Shown here piece by piece: positions 1 through 5,178 of a stretch of DNA of 5,178 nucleotides. A model generated the notes under the pieces. That model saw only the letters and a program-made list of their open reading frames with translations. It was not told the origin of the DNA and did no database searches. The translations under genes and the position numbers were made by a program. The stretch's first letter is position 1, and the number at the start of each line of letters is the position of its first letter. The DNA is from an uncultured Moraxellaceae bacterium (GTDB lineage: Bacteria; Pseudomonadota; Gammaproteobacteria; Pseudomonadales; Moraxellaceae): positions 1 through 5,178 of the forward strand of contig CALFYA010000168.1 of NCBI GenBank assembly GCA_937952925.1. Direction: 5' to 3'.

Positions 1-291
1 ATGATCCGCCGACGCGCGATGCCGCGCTTTACCAATAATTTGACGTAGGGCAGTACCGGCTTGCTCAATCAAGGCAATTGACAATTCATCGACATCGCGA
101 AAGTGCCGATAAAAGCTATTGGGTGCAATGCCTGCTTCGCGTGCGACTTCGCGCAAACTAATCGTTGAGATACTGCGATGTGGGCCAATCAGCGCCAACG
201 CGGCATCAATCAGTTCATCGCGTGAGATCGAGGCACGCCGACCCAAATGCGGGCGGGTTTTGGCTTCGGTAGATACAGGAAAATCAGACAT
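1..291 (-). CDS. fabR: FabR/DesT-type TetR-family transcriptional repressor (partial, N-terminal half)
   Basis: This is the first 97 codons of a TetR-family repressor; the rest lies beyond the left edge. Residues 20-45 form the first helices of the DNA-binding domain. Residues 46-64 (LREVAREAGIAPNSFYRHF) are a textbook helix-turn-helix, followed by RDVDEL at 65-70. From memory this stretch is almost the same as in E. coli FabR, and the similarity continues into the ligand-domain helix (ALRQIIGKARHR). FabR and Pseudomonas DesT repress unsaturated fatty acid genes and sense the saturated/unsaturated acyl balance. Here the gene diverges from a reductase-desaturase operon, which is the DesT arrangement, so local regulation of desaturation is the likely job. 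The ATG at 291 has a weak TAGG about 9 nt upstream; an in-frame TGA lies further upstream, with only TTG/CTG codons between. Family assignment is firm. Calling it FabR rather than DesT is uncertain without the ligand domain. Confidence 0.9.
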   Translation of the reverse strand, partial: MSDFPVSTEAKTRPHLGRRASISRDELIDAALALIGPHRSISTISLREVAREAGIAPNSFYRHFRDVDELSIALIEQAGTALRQIIGKARHRASADH

Positions 292-401
292 ACGCAGCAA
301 CCTAGCAAGATATCGACGATGACCACCAGCACATCCGTGGCTTTTTCAGTCATGCGGTGACATTTTGACACATCTTATTGAAAAAAAGGCCAACAAATAA
401 A

Positions 402-429
402 ACTATACAGTTGTCTATACAAATGTATA
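402..429 (-). promoter_or_regulatory. Possible divergent promoter of the TetR repressor gene
   Basis: Read on the minus strand, TATAGT (407 to 402) is a 5-of-6 match to the -10 hexamer and is preceded by TG, an extended -10-like context. TATACA (429 to 424) lies 16 bp upstream as a weak -35. It is the mirror image of the rightward promoter. It would give a leader of about 100 nt before the ATG at 291, rather long, so another promoter closer to the gene is possible. Confidence 0.4.
404..429. promoter_or_regulatory. 26-bp imperfect palindrome, probable operator of the divergent TetR repressor
   Basis: The two 13-nt arms meet between 416 and 417 and pair at 11 of 13 positions; only 410/423 and 415/418 mismatch. 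The left arm is TATACAGTTGTCT. The site lies between the divergent repressor and the reductase-desaturase operon and covers the -35/-10 region of both deduced promoters. Bound repressor would therefore block RNA polymerase in both directions. TetR-family dimers normally bind such inverted repeats close to their own gene. That this is the FabR/DesT-type operator is inferred from position and symmetry; I did not match it to a published consensus. Confidence 0.68.
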
Positions 430-431
430 AT
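404..431 (+). promoter_or_regulatory. Promoter of the reductase-desaturase operon
   Basis: A perfect TATAAT -10 hexamer sits at 426-431. A -35-like TATACA (4 of 6 matches to TTGACA) sits at 404-409, giving a 16-bp spacer. Transcription would start near 438, leaving a leader of about 20 nt before the ATG at 459. The weak -35 and strong -10 lie inside the palindrome, which fits a repressible promoter. Confidence 0.6.
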
Positions 432-458
432 AATTCAAAACCCACACTTGGTGCTGCT

Positions 459-1562
459 ATGAGTCACGTTGTTGCGACCACACCGCTTGCGATGCCCACC
501 GTCAAACAATTACTCCAATCGGTGATCAATCCAGATGTGATTGATTTTTGGCTGCAACAGGTTCGTCCCACATGGTCGATGCAGCGTGGGCTTGCCACGA
601 TTGTTGGACGTGAGCAGATCAATCACGACACGCTGACCGTATTTTTGCGCCCCAATCGACACGTTCCCACCTTTCAAGCCGGTCAACACCTAAACCTCAC
701 GGTACAAATCAACGGTGTGCGCATTGCCCGTAGCTATAGCCCTAGTCGTCATCCGGCACATCCACACGATATCGCCATCACCGTCAAACGTATCGAAGGT
801 GGCGTGGTCAGTACATGGCTGCACACGCAAGCAAAAGTCGGTGATGTGGTGGAGCTTGATGGGGTGTTTGGTCAGATGACCTTGCCAGCCGCCGATCAGC
901 CGCTTTTATTGCTCGCGGCAGGCAGCGGGATTACCCCGATGATCAGCTTGCTGCGCGAGAGCTATCGGATCAGCAAGACTCGTCCAGCACCAACCACCTT
1001 GTTGTATTGGGTACGCTCACCGGCGGATATCGGCTTTTTGGCCGAGCTACAACAATACGCTGCACAAGATCATCAATTTACCTTTCATATTTTTTTCACC
1101 CGTAGTCGCGACGAGCAGGGCTATGCAGGTGAAGGCCGGATTGACCTCACCCAACTCGATCAAGCGGTTGCGGATCGCGCAAGGTATATCACGTATGTGT
1201 GTGGTGGGGCAGGGTTTGTGCAAACGGCGCAACAGCTGCTGCAAGGTCAAGTCCAGCAACTGTTGACTGAAGCGTTTTCCTTGCCGGTGCTAGATGACAG
1301 CCTTGGCACAGTACAAGTGACCTTGACTAAGCAAAACCGCACGCTGACCATTGCCAAAAACCAAGCGATTTTGCCTGCGCTCGAAGCTCAGGGCATTCGT
1401 CCGGCCTATGGCTGCCGCATGGGGATCTGCAACACCTGTGTCTGTCCCAAATCACAAGGCACGACCACCAATGTGCTTGATGGCAGTACCCAACACGATG
1501 CCACCCAAGCCCTCAAAATCTGTGTCAGCAGCGCTCGCTCTGATCTGACCCTTGACCTATAA
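459..1562 (+). CDS. Ferredoxin reductase-type flavoprotein fused to a [2Fe-2S] ferredoxin domain (desaturase electron donor)
   Basis: A 367-residue soluble electron-transfer protein that should carry electrons from NAD(P)H via FAD to a 2Fe-2S cluster and on to the desaturase encoded next. Residues 1-45 are a short N-terminal segment (INPDVIDFW at 23-31). The FAD-binding barrel spans about 46-145, with the flavin motif RSYS at 91-94. The nicotinamide domain spans about 147-265, with GSGITP at 155-160 and CGGAGF at 248-253. The C-terminal plant-type ferredoxin domain (about 283-367) has ligands Cys319, Cys324, Cys327 and Cys355, spaced C-x4-C-x2-C-x27-C. The order matches Pseudomonas DesC and mycobacterial Rv3230c, known partners of fatty-acid desaturases. 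The frame stays open upstream to a TTG at 378, but the TATAAT at 426-431 puts transcript initiation near 438, so ATG 459 is preferred. No good Shine-Dalgarno is visible, and ATG 492 is an alternative. Function is well supported; the symbol is left blank because orthology to desC was not tested. Confidence 0.92.
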   Translation: MSHVVATTPLAMPTVKQLLQSVINPDVIDFWLQQVRPTWSMQRGLATIVGREQINHDTLTVFLRPNRHVPTFQAGQHLNLTVQINGVRIARSYSPSRHPAHPHDIAITVKRIEGGVVSTWLHTQAKVGDVVELDGVFGQMTLPAADQPLLLLAAGSGITPMISLLRESYRISKTRPAPTTLLYWVRSPADIGFLAELQQYAAQDHQFTFHIFFTRSRDEQGYAGEGRIDLTQLDQAVADRARYITYVCGGAGFVQTAQQLLQGQVQQLLTEAFSLPVLDDSLGTVQVTLTKQNRTLTIAKNQAILPALEAQGIRPAYGCRMGICNTCVCPKSQGTTTNVLDGSTQHDATQALKICVSSARSDLTLDL

Positions 1563-1577
1563 CTTGAGATTGCCAAC

Positions 1578-2705
1578 ATGATGATGTTTGAAAACCCCCT
1601 GAAAAAAAGCAAAATCACCCGTAGCCGTACCTTGAGCGAAACAGAACTGCAAGCCTTTGCAGCCGAACTCGACGCGCTACGTCAGTCGGTACTCGCCAAT
1701 ATCGGCGAAGAAGATGCGCGTTACATCCGCCGCATCGTCAAAAGTGTCCGCATCAGCAGTGCACTCGGTCGTGGCTTGTTGATGCTTGGGTGGTTTCCAC
1801 CAGCATGGCTCGCGGGGACTGGGCTGCTGGGTTTGGCCAAGATTTTGGAAAATATGGAGCTTGGTCATAATGTCATGCATGGTCAGTACGACTGGATGAA
1901 TGACAAAACCCTCAATGGGGCGACCTATGAGTGGGACATTGTGGGCACCAGCGACAACTGGCGCAAAACCCACAACTATATGCACCACACCTATACCAAT
2001 ATCAAAGGCGTGGACGACGATATTGGCTATGGCGTACTGCGCTTATTTCCAGAGCAACGCTGGAAGCCGTTTTATTTGGGTCAACCGATCTACGCGGTGA
2101 TTTTTGCATTACTGTTTCAGTGGGGTGTGGCGATCCAAGAGCTGCGTTTGGGGCAGTTGTTTAGTGGCAAAAAAAGCAAAGAACAGTTTGCCATCGAATA
2201 TGCACCGACCAAGCGCAAAATTCGCCAGCAATTGTTTAAAGATTATGTGTTTTTCCCGCTGATTGCAGGCCCTGCGTTTTTGCCGGTATTCACAGGTAAT
2301 TTGGTCGCCAATGGCATCCGTAACCTCTGGACATTTACCATTATTTTTTGTGGACATTTTACCGAAAATGCCGAAATTTTCCCCAAATCGGTGCTTGAAA
2401 ACGAAAGTCGTGGACATTGGTATATGCGCCAAATTCGCGGTTCATCCAACCTGACCGGCGGCAAGCTATTTCATATTTTGACTGGCAATTTGAGCCATCA
2501 AATCGAGCATCATTTGTTCCCAGATCTTCCAGCGCGTCGCTATGCGCAGATCGCACCGGTCGTACAAGACATTTGCCGTCGTTATGGACAACACTACAAT
2601 ATCGGCAGCCTGCCGCGTCAGTTTGGGCAGGTCGCATGGCGGATTTTGCGGCATACCTTGCCGAGTCAGCCCACAGCTGCAGTGCAACCATTGACCACCG
2701 TGTGA
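1578..2705 (+). CDS. Membrane fatty-acid (acyl-CoA/acyl-lipid) desaturase
   Basis: A 375-residue integral membrane di-iron desaturase that would use O2 and electrons from the upstream reductase to put a double bond into a fatty acyl chain. Three histidine boxes are intact: H97-x3-H101 (GHNVMHGQYDW), H132-x3-H136-H137 (HNYMHH) and H307-x3-H311-H312 (HQIEHHLFP). An extra His260 (CGHFTENAEIF) sits where the family often has a further ligand. Hydrophobic segments are near 66-90, 171-186, 224-240 and 246-259. The Q-x-E-H-H third box and HNVMHGQYDW first box resemble mycobacterial DesA3-type desaturases rather than SCD-like DesB enzymes with HRxxxHR boxes. The gene begins with three consecutive ATG codons (1578, 1581, 1584). 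TTGAGA at 1564-1569 is a weak ribosome site suited to the first, 15 nt after the reductase stop. Tight spacing implies co-transcription. Double-bond position (delta-9 is the family guess) and substrate form cannot be read from sequence. Confidence 0.93.
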   Translation: MMMFENPLKKSKITRSRTLSETELQAFAAELDALRQSVLANIGEEDARYIRRIVKSVRISSALGRGLLMLGWFPPAWLAGTGLLGLAKILENMELGHNVMHGQYDWMNDKTLNGATYEWDIVGTSDNWRKTHNYMHHTYTNIKGVDDDIGYGVLRLFPEQRWKPFYLGQPIYAVIFALLFQWGVAIQELRLGQLFSGKKSKEQFAIEYAPTKRKIRQQLFKDYVFFPLIAGPAFLPVFTGNLVANGIRNLWTFTIIFCGHFTENAEIFPKSVLENESRGHWYMRQIRGSSNLTGGKLFHILTGNLSHQIEHHLFPDLPARRYAQIAPVVQDICRRYGQHYNIGSLPRQFGQVAWRILRHTLPSQPTAAVQPLTTV

Positions 2706-2711
2706 TCAACA

Positions 2712-2738
2712 GGGGGAACACAGTTTCCCCCAATTTTT
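2712..2738 (+). terminator. Intrinsic terminator of the reductase-desaturase operon
   Basis: GGGGGAA (2712-2718) pairs perfectly with TTCCCCC (2725-2731) around a 6-nt loop. A run of five T follows at 2734-2738. It begins 7 nt after the desaturase stop, so it ends the operon and separates it from the AAA+ gene. Confidence 0.85.
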
Positions 2739-2739
2739 C

Positions 2740-2767
2740 TTGAAGTACATTCAAAATTTGCTATACT
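2740..2767 (+). promoter_or_regulatory. Extended -10 promoter of the AAA+ ATPase gene
   Basis: TATACT at 2762-2767 is a 5-of-6 match to the -10 hexamer and is preceded by TGC (2759-2761), an extended -10. TTGAAG at 2740-2745 (4 of 6 matches) lies 16 bp upstream. The promoter directly follows the operon terminator, so the AAA+ gene should be transcribed independently. The start would be near 2774, leaving a leader of about 109 nt. Confidence 0.6.
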
Positions 2768-2810
2768 GAAATGTCGTGCTATTTTTAGCCAGACACCCGA
2801 TTGATAAGAT

Positions 2811-2830
2811 GCATTGATGGATAGCAATGC
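2811..2830 (+). other. Leader hairpin 1 upstream of the AAA+ gene
   Basis: GCATTG (2811-2816) pairs perfectly with CAATGC (2825-2830) around an 8-nt loop. It lies within the deduced untranslated leader. No T-run follows, so it is not a terminator. It could affect mRNA stability or be incidental. Confidence 0.4.
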
Positions 2831-2835
2831 GTTCT

Positions 2836-2854
2836 GAAGATGTCTTCCATCTTC
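2836..2854 (+). other. Leader hairpin 2 upstream of the AAA+ gene
   Basis: GAAGATG (2836-2842) pairs perfectly with CATCTTC (2848-2854) around a 5-nt loop. It starts 5 nt after hairpin 1 and ends 28 nt before the start codon. The loop (TCTTC) can also pair with GAAGA on the left arm, so an alternative fold exists. No known riboswitch was recognised. Confidence 0.42.
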
Positions 2855-2882
2855 CTCCACATGAGATTGTTTTGAAGTTTAG

Positions 2883-5036
2883 ATGACCAATTCCGAATTT
2901 GATGTGCTTGATGAGTTGTTTAACCCACGAACTCCACGTGCTGCGTTACAACCCGATGAACTCACCGACCTCCACACGGTGCCAGTGTCACCCCTGATTC
3001 AGCTGTGGCTGCTGCGTATTTTGATTCCACTCGGTGGACATTTGCGTTTTGTGCGTGAGCATGGCTTTGACAATGAGCAACTCGCCGAAGTGCTTGGATG
3101 CTTTGATTTATGTCAACAAAGCCCATTTGATGCGGTTGAAGCTCGCCAACGCTTGCGCCAAGCCTACTATACGCTCAATCCCCAAGCGGCACAGTTGCAG
3201 CCACCGGAGTTGTTGCAGCAAAACGTGGCACGTCTAGCCGAATTGGTCGGACTCACTCCTGTCGATTGCAAAATTTTGGAGTTAGTCGCGCTGCTGCATC
3301 ATGAGCGTATTTTTGATGATGCTGCCGATCAGCTGGGGCCACTCAATACCGGACGGGTGATCCATAGCTTGTCGGTATTGCTTGATTTGCCCGATAGCGA
3401 GATTCGCCAAGCCCTCGATCCGCGTGCGGCACTGTCGCGCTCAGGCTTGGTGATGGTGGATCGCAATGGCTCATATTTGCTCAAAGGCAAGCTAGAGTTA
3501 TTGTCGGCGAGTTTTGCCGATCATTTGATTACGGAGTCGTCTGATCCGGTCAGTTTACTGCGTGAGACCTTGATTCCGGCATCACCGGCTGAGCTGAGCT
3601 TGGCGGATTATCCGCATTTGGCCGATTCGTTGAATTTACTGCGGACTTATTTGGCACAGGTGCTCAGCACCAAGCAGCATGGCGTCAATATCTTTTTGTA
3701 TGGCGTTGCCGGTACGGGCAAAAGCCAGTTGGCACGCGTGCTGGCGGCCAGCCTTGACCAACCGCTGTATGAGATTGCCAGTGAAGACGAACAAGGCGAT
3801 CCAGTGGATGCGATGCGGCGGCTACGCGCCTATCGTGCTGCCCAGAGTGTGTTTGCACGGCAGCCAGTACTGTTGGTGTTTGACGAAATTGAAGATGTGT
3901 TTAATGACAATCTGCAAGGCGCAGGCATGAAAGGCACGGCGCAAAGCCGTAAAGCATGGGTCAACCGCATGCTTGAAGACAATCCCGCACCTGCCTTTTG
4001 GATTTCCAACGCCAGCCAGCTCGATCCGGCGTTTATCCGTCGTTTTGATATGGTGCTTGAAGTGCCTGTCCCGCCAGAACGTTTGCGTCAGCAGATCGTT
4101 ACACAAACCTGTGGCGAGCAACTCGATGCTGCCCAGATCAAGCGCTTGGCTGCAAGCCCTGCACTTGCCCCTGCGATTATTCGGCGTGCAGCTCGTGTGG
4201 TGCAAACCTTAGATCATCAACTGCCTGTCGATCAGCAAGGCCAAGCGATTGAACGCTTAGTATCTGCGACCTTACAGGCGCAAGGTTATGGTCGGATTCG
4301 TCGCCACAATCCCAACGCTTTACCTGAATACTATGATTTGGCTTATCTCAATACCGATCAGCCGATTGAACGGATTGCGGATGGTTTGGCACAGCATGAT
4401 GCAGGACGTTTGTGTCTGTATGGTGCACCCGGCACAGGTAAGACCGCGTTTGCACGTTGGCTGGCCGAGCGTCTCGACAAGCCGTTATTGGTCAAACGCG
4501 GCTCGGATTTGCTGTCGCGTTGGGTCGGTGGTACCGAGCAAAATCTGGCTGAAGCTTTTGCAGAAGCCGATGATGATCAAGCGGTGTTGCTAATCGACGA
4601 AGTCGATAGCTTTTTGCAAAACCGTGAGCAAGCGCAGCACAATTGGGAAGTTTCAGCGGTCAATGAACTGCTCACCCAAATGGAAGGATTTGGCGGGATC
4701 TTGGTGGCGTCCACCAATCGGATGGATGATCTTGATCCTGCGGCACTGCGCCGCTTTGACCTCAAGCTACGCTTTGATTATCTCAAGCCTACGCAAGTGG
4801 AGCAGCTGTTTGCGGTGACCGCACAGCATTTGGGCTTTGATGCGCAAGCTCTGAGCGATGCCATGCGTTTACGCTTGAGCCGTTTGTCCAACTTGGCCGC
4901 AGGAGATTTTGCGGTGGTGGTGCGTCAGGCCAAGTTTAACCCCGTCACAGCAGTGGATCAGTTGGTTGAGTGGCTCGAGCAAGAGAGTCATCTCAAGGTG
5001 CTGCGTAAAGCCAATATCGGTTTTCGTGCAAGCTAA
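2883..5036 (+). CDS. Tandem AAA+ ATPase (COG0464-like), function unknown
   Basis: A 717-residue protein with two AAA+ modules, presumably a cytoplasmic ATP-driven remodeller; its substrate is unknown. Residues 1-240 are mostly helical and match no domain I recognise. Module 1 (about 245-445) has Walker A GVAGTGKS (274-281), Walker B LLVFDEIED (330-338), sensor-1-like Asn376 and the arginine pair R386-R387. Module 2 (about 485-700) has Walker A GAPGTGKT (514-521), Walker B VLLIDEVD (568-575), sensor-1 Asn612, R623-R624 and a GDF at 674-676 in the C-terminal helical region. Both catalytic glutamates (E335, E573) are present, so both sites look competent. Module 2 has a pore-loop-like RWVGG at 546-550; the matching part of module 1 (EIASEDEQGDP) is acidic and lacks the aromatic residue. 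No signal peptide, clear membrane segment or HExxH protease motif is seen. TAG lies in frame directly before ATG 2883, so translation starts here or later; GAAG at 2874-2877 is a modest ribosome site. It is not VCP/CDC48, FtsH or ClpA by architecture. Confidence 0.9.
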   Translation: MTNSEFDVLDELFNPRTPRAALQPDELTDLHTVPVSPLIQLWLLRILIPLGGHLRFVREHGFDNEQLAEVLGCFDLCQQSPFDAVEARQRLRQAYYTLNPQAAQLQPPELLQQNVARLAELVGLTPVDCKILELVALLHHERIFDDAADQLGPLNTGRVIHSLSVLLDLPDSEIRQALDPRAALSRSGLVMVDRNGSYLLKGKLELLSASFADHLITESSDPVSLLRETLIPASPAELSLADYPHLADSLNLLRTYLAQVLSTKQHGVNIFLYGVAGTGKSQLARVLAASLDQPLYEIASEDEQGDPVDAMRRLRAYRAAQSVFARQPVLLVFDEIEDVFNDNLQGAGMKGTAQSRKAWVNRMLEDNPAPAFWISNASQLDPAFIRRFDMVLEVPVPPERLRQQIVTQTCGEQLDAAQIKRLAASPALAPAIIRRAARVVQTLDHQLPVDQQGQAIERLVSATLQAQGYGRIRRHNPNALPEYYDLAYLNTDQPIERIADGLAQHDAGRLCLYGAPGTGKTAFARWLAERLDKPLLVKRGSDLLSRWVGGTEQNLAEAFAEADDDQAVLLIDEVDSFLQNREQAQHNWEVSAVNELLTQMEGFGGILVASTNRMDDLDPAALRRFDLKLRFDYLKPTQVEQLFAVTAQHLGFDAQALSDAMRLRLSRLSNLAAGDFAVVVRQAKFNPVTAVDQLVEWLEQESHLKVLRKANIGFRAS

Positions 5037-5040
5037 CGCC

Positions 5041-5068
5041 TGTGCCGACTTGGCGGGCACAATTTTTT
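5041..5068 (+). terminator. Probable intrinsic terminator of the AAA+ gene
   Basis: TGTGCC (5041-5046) pairs with GGCACA (5056-5061) around a 9-nt loop, with a bulged extension possible through CCG/CGG. Six T follow at 5063-5068. It begins 4 nt after the AAA+ stop codon. The stem is short but GC-rich, and the position is ideal. Confidence 0.6.
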
Positions 5069-5110
5069 GGCCGAGCAACGCGGCTCACCCATAAAATGTC
5101 AACAAACCCT

Positions 5111-5137
5111 AGGACACTGTGAAAGTGTCCTTTTTTT
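5111..5137 (+). terminator. Strong second intrinsic terminator
   Basis: AGGACACT (5111-5118) pairs perfectly with AGTGTCCT (5124-5131) around the 5-nt loop GTGAA. Uninterrupted T fills 5131-5137. It is the stronger of the two hairpins after the AAA+ gene. No matching T-run exists on the minus strand, so it acts rightward. The AT-rich remainder to 5178 shows no gene. Confidence 0.85.
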
Positions 5138-5178
5138 GACGATTTATTTATTAAAGGTATTTTTAGTTTTTGTTTAAT

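Noticed and set aside
119..322. Plus-strand open frame of 67 codons
   Set aside because: It lies opposite the repressor gene, whose minus-strand product has a clear FabR-type helix-turn-helix; the plus-strand translation shows no family features.
365..370. Perfect TTGACA -35 hexamer
   Set aside because: No acceptable -10 lies 16-18 bp downstream (sequence there is GGCCAA-like), so it is probably not a working plus-strand promoter with this spacing.
2109..2754. Minus-strand open frames of about 107 and 131 codons across the end of the desaturase
   Set aside because: They run antisense to the conserved third histidine box and the operon terminator, lack recognisable motifs, and are shadows of the desaturase codon pattern.
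3822..4205. Minus-strand open frame of 127 codons within the AAA+ gene
   Set aside because: It is antisense to the module 1 Walker B and arginine-pair region; the translation is Cys/His-rich low-plausibility protein with no upstream ribosome site noticed.
5069..5085. Small hairpin GCCG/CGGC around AGCAACG between the two terminators
   Set aside because: Only four pairs and no T-run follow, so it is not distinguishable from chance.
5138..5178. AT-rich tail with TATTTTT and TTTAAT-like hexamers
   Set aside because: It may hold a promoter or intergenic sequence for a gene beyond the window, but no paired -35/-10 or start codon context can be supported.

Overview
The window reads as chromosomal DNA of a gammaproteobacterium. 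Base composition looks close to 50% GC in genes, with AT-rich intergenic regions and sigma70-type promoters. The FabR-type regulator and the desaturase/reductase pair are typical of Pseudomonas/Moraxellaceae-like bacteria. Genus is an inference from remembered protein patterns, not from a search.

Layout: (1) 1-291, minus strand: the N-terminal 97 codons of a FabR/DesT-type TetR repressor, cut by the left window edge. (2) 292-458: a divergent control region centred on a 26-bp imperfect palindrome (404-429). It overlaps a consensus TATAAT promoter reading right and a symmetric weaker promoter reading left. (3) 459-2705, plus strand: a two-gene operon with a 15-nt gap. It encodes an NAD(P)H:FAD reductase fused to a plant-type [2Fe-2S] ferredoxin domain, and a membrane di-iron fatty-acid desaturase with three histidine boxes. 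A terminator hairpin at 2712-2738 closes it. (4) 2740-2882: an extended -10 promoter and a leader of about 109 nt with two perfect-stem hairpins. (5) 2883-5036, plus strand: a 717-residue tandem AAA+ ATPase. It has a helical N-terminal region of about 240 residues and two complete Walker A/B modules, with no visible membrane anchor or protease domain. (6) 5037-5178: two intrinsic terminator-like hairpins, then an AT-rich tail in which I see no gene.

How the genes fit together: the reductase should pass electrons from NAD(P)H through FAD and its own 2Fe-2S centre to the desaturase, which inserts a double bond in a fatty acyl chain using O2. The divergent FabR/DesT-type repressor probably senses the acyl pool and represses both directions from the shared palindrome. 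The AAA+ gene has its own promoter between terminators, so it looks like an independent transcription unit with no evident link to lipid desaturation. I see no mobile elements, CRISPR arrays, tRNA or rRNA genes. The least characterised element is the tandem AAA+ protein; the cleanest regulatory observation is the double-promoter palindrome.
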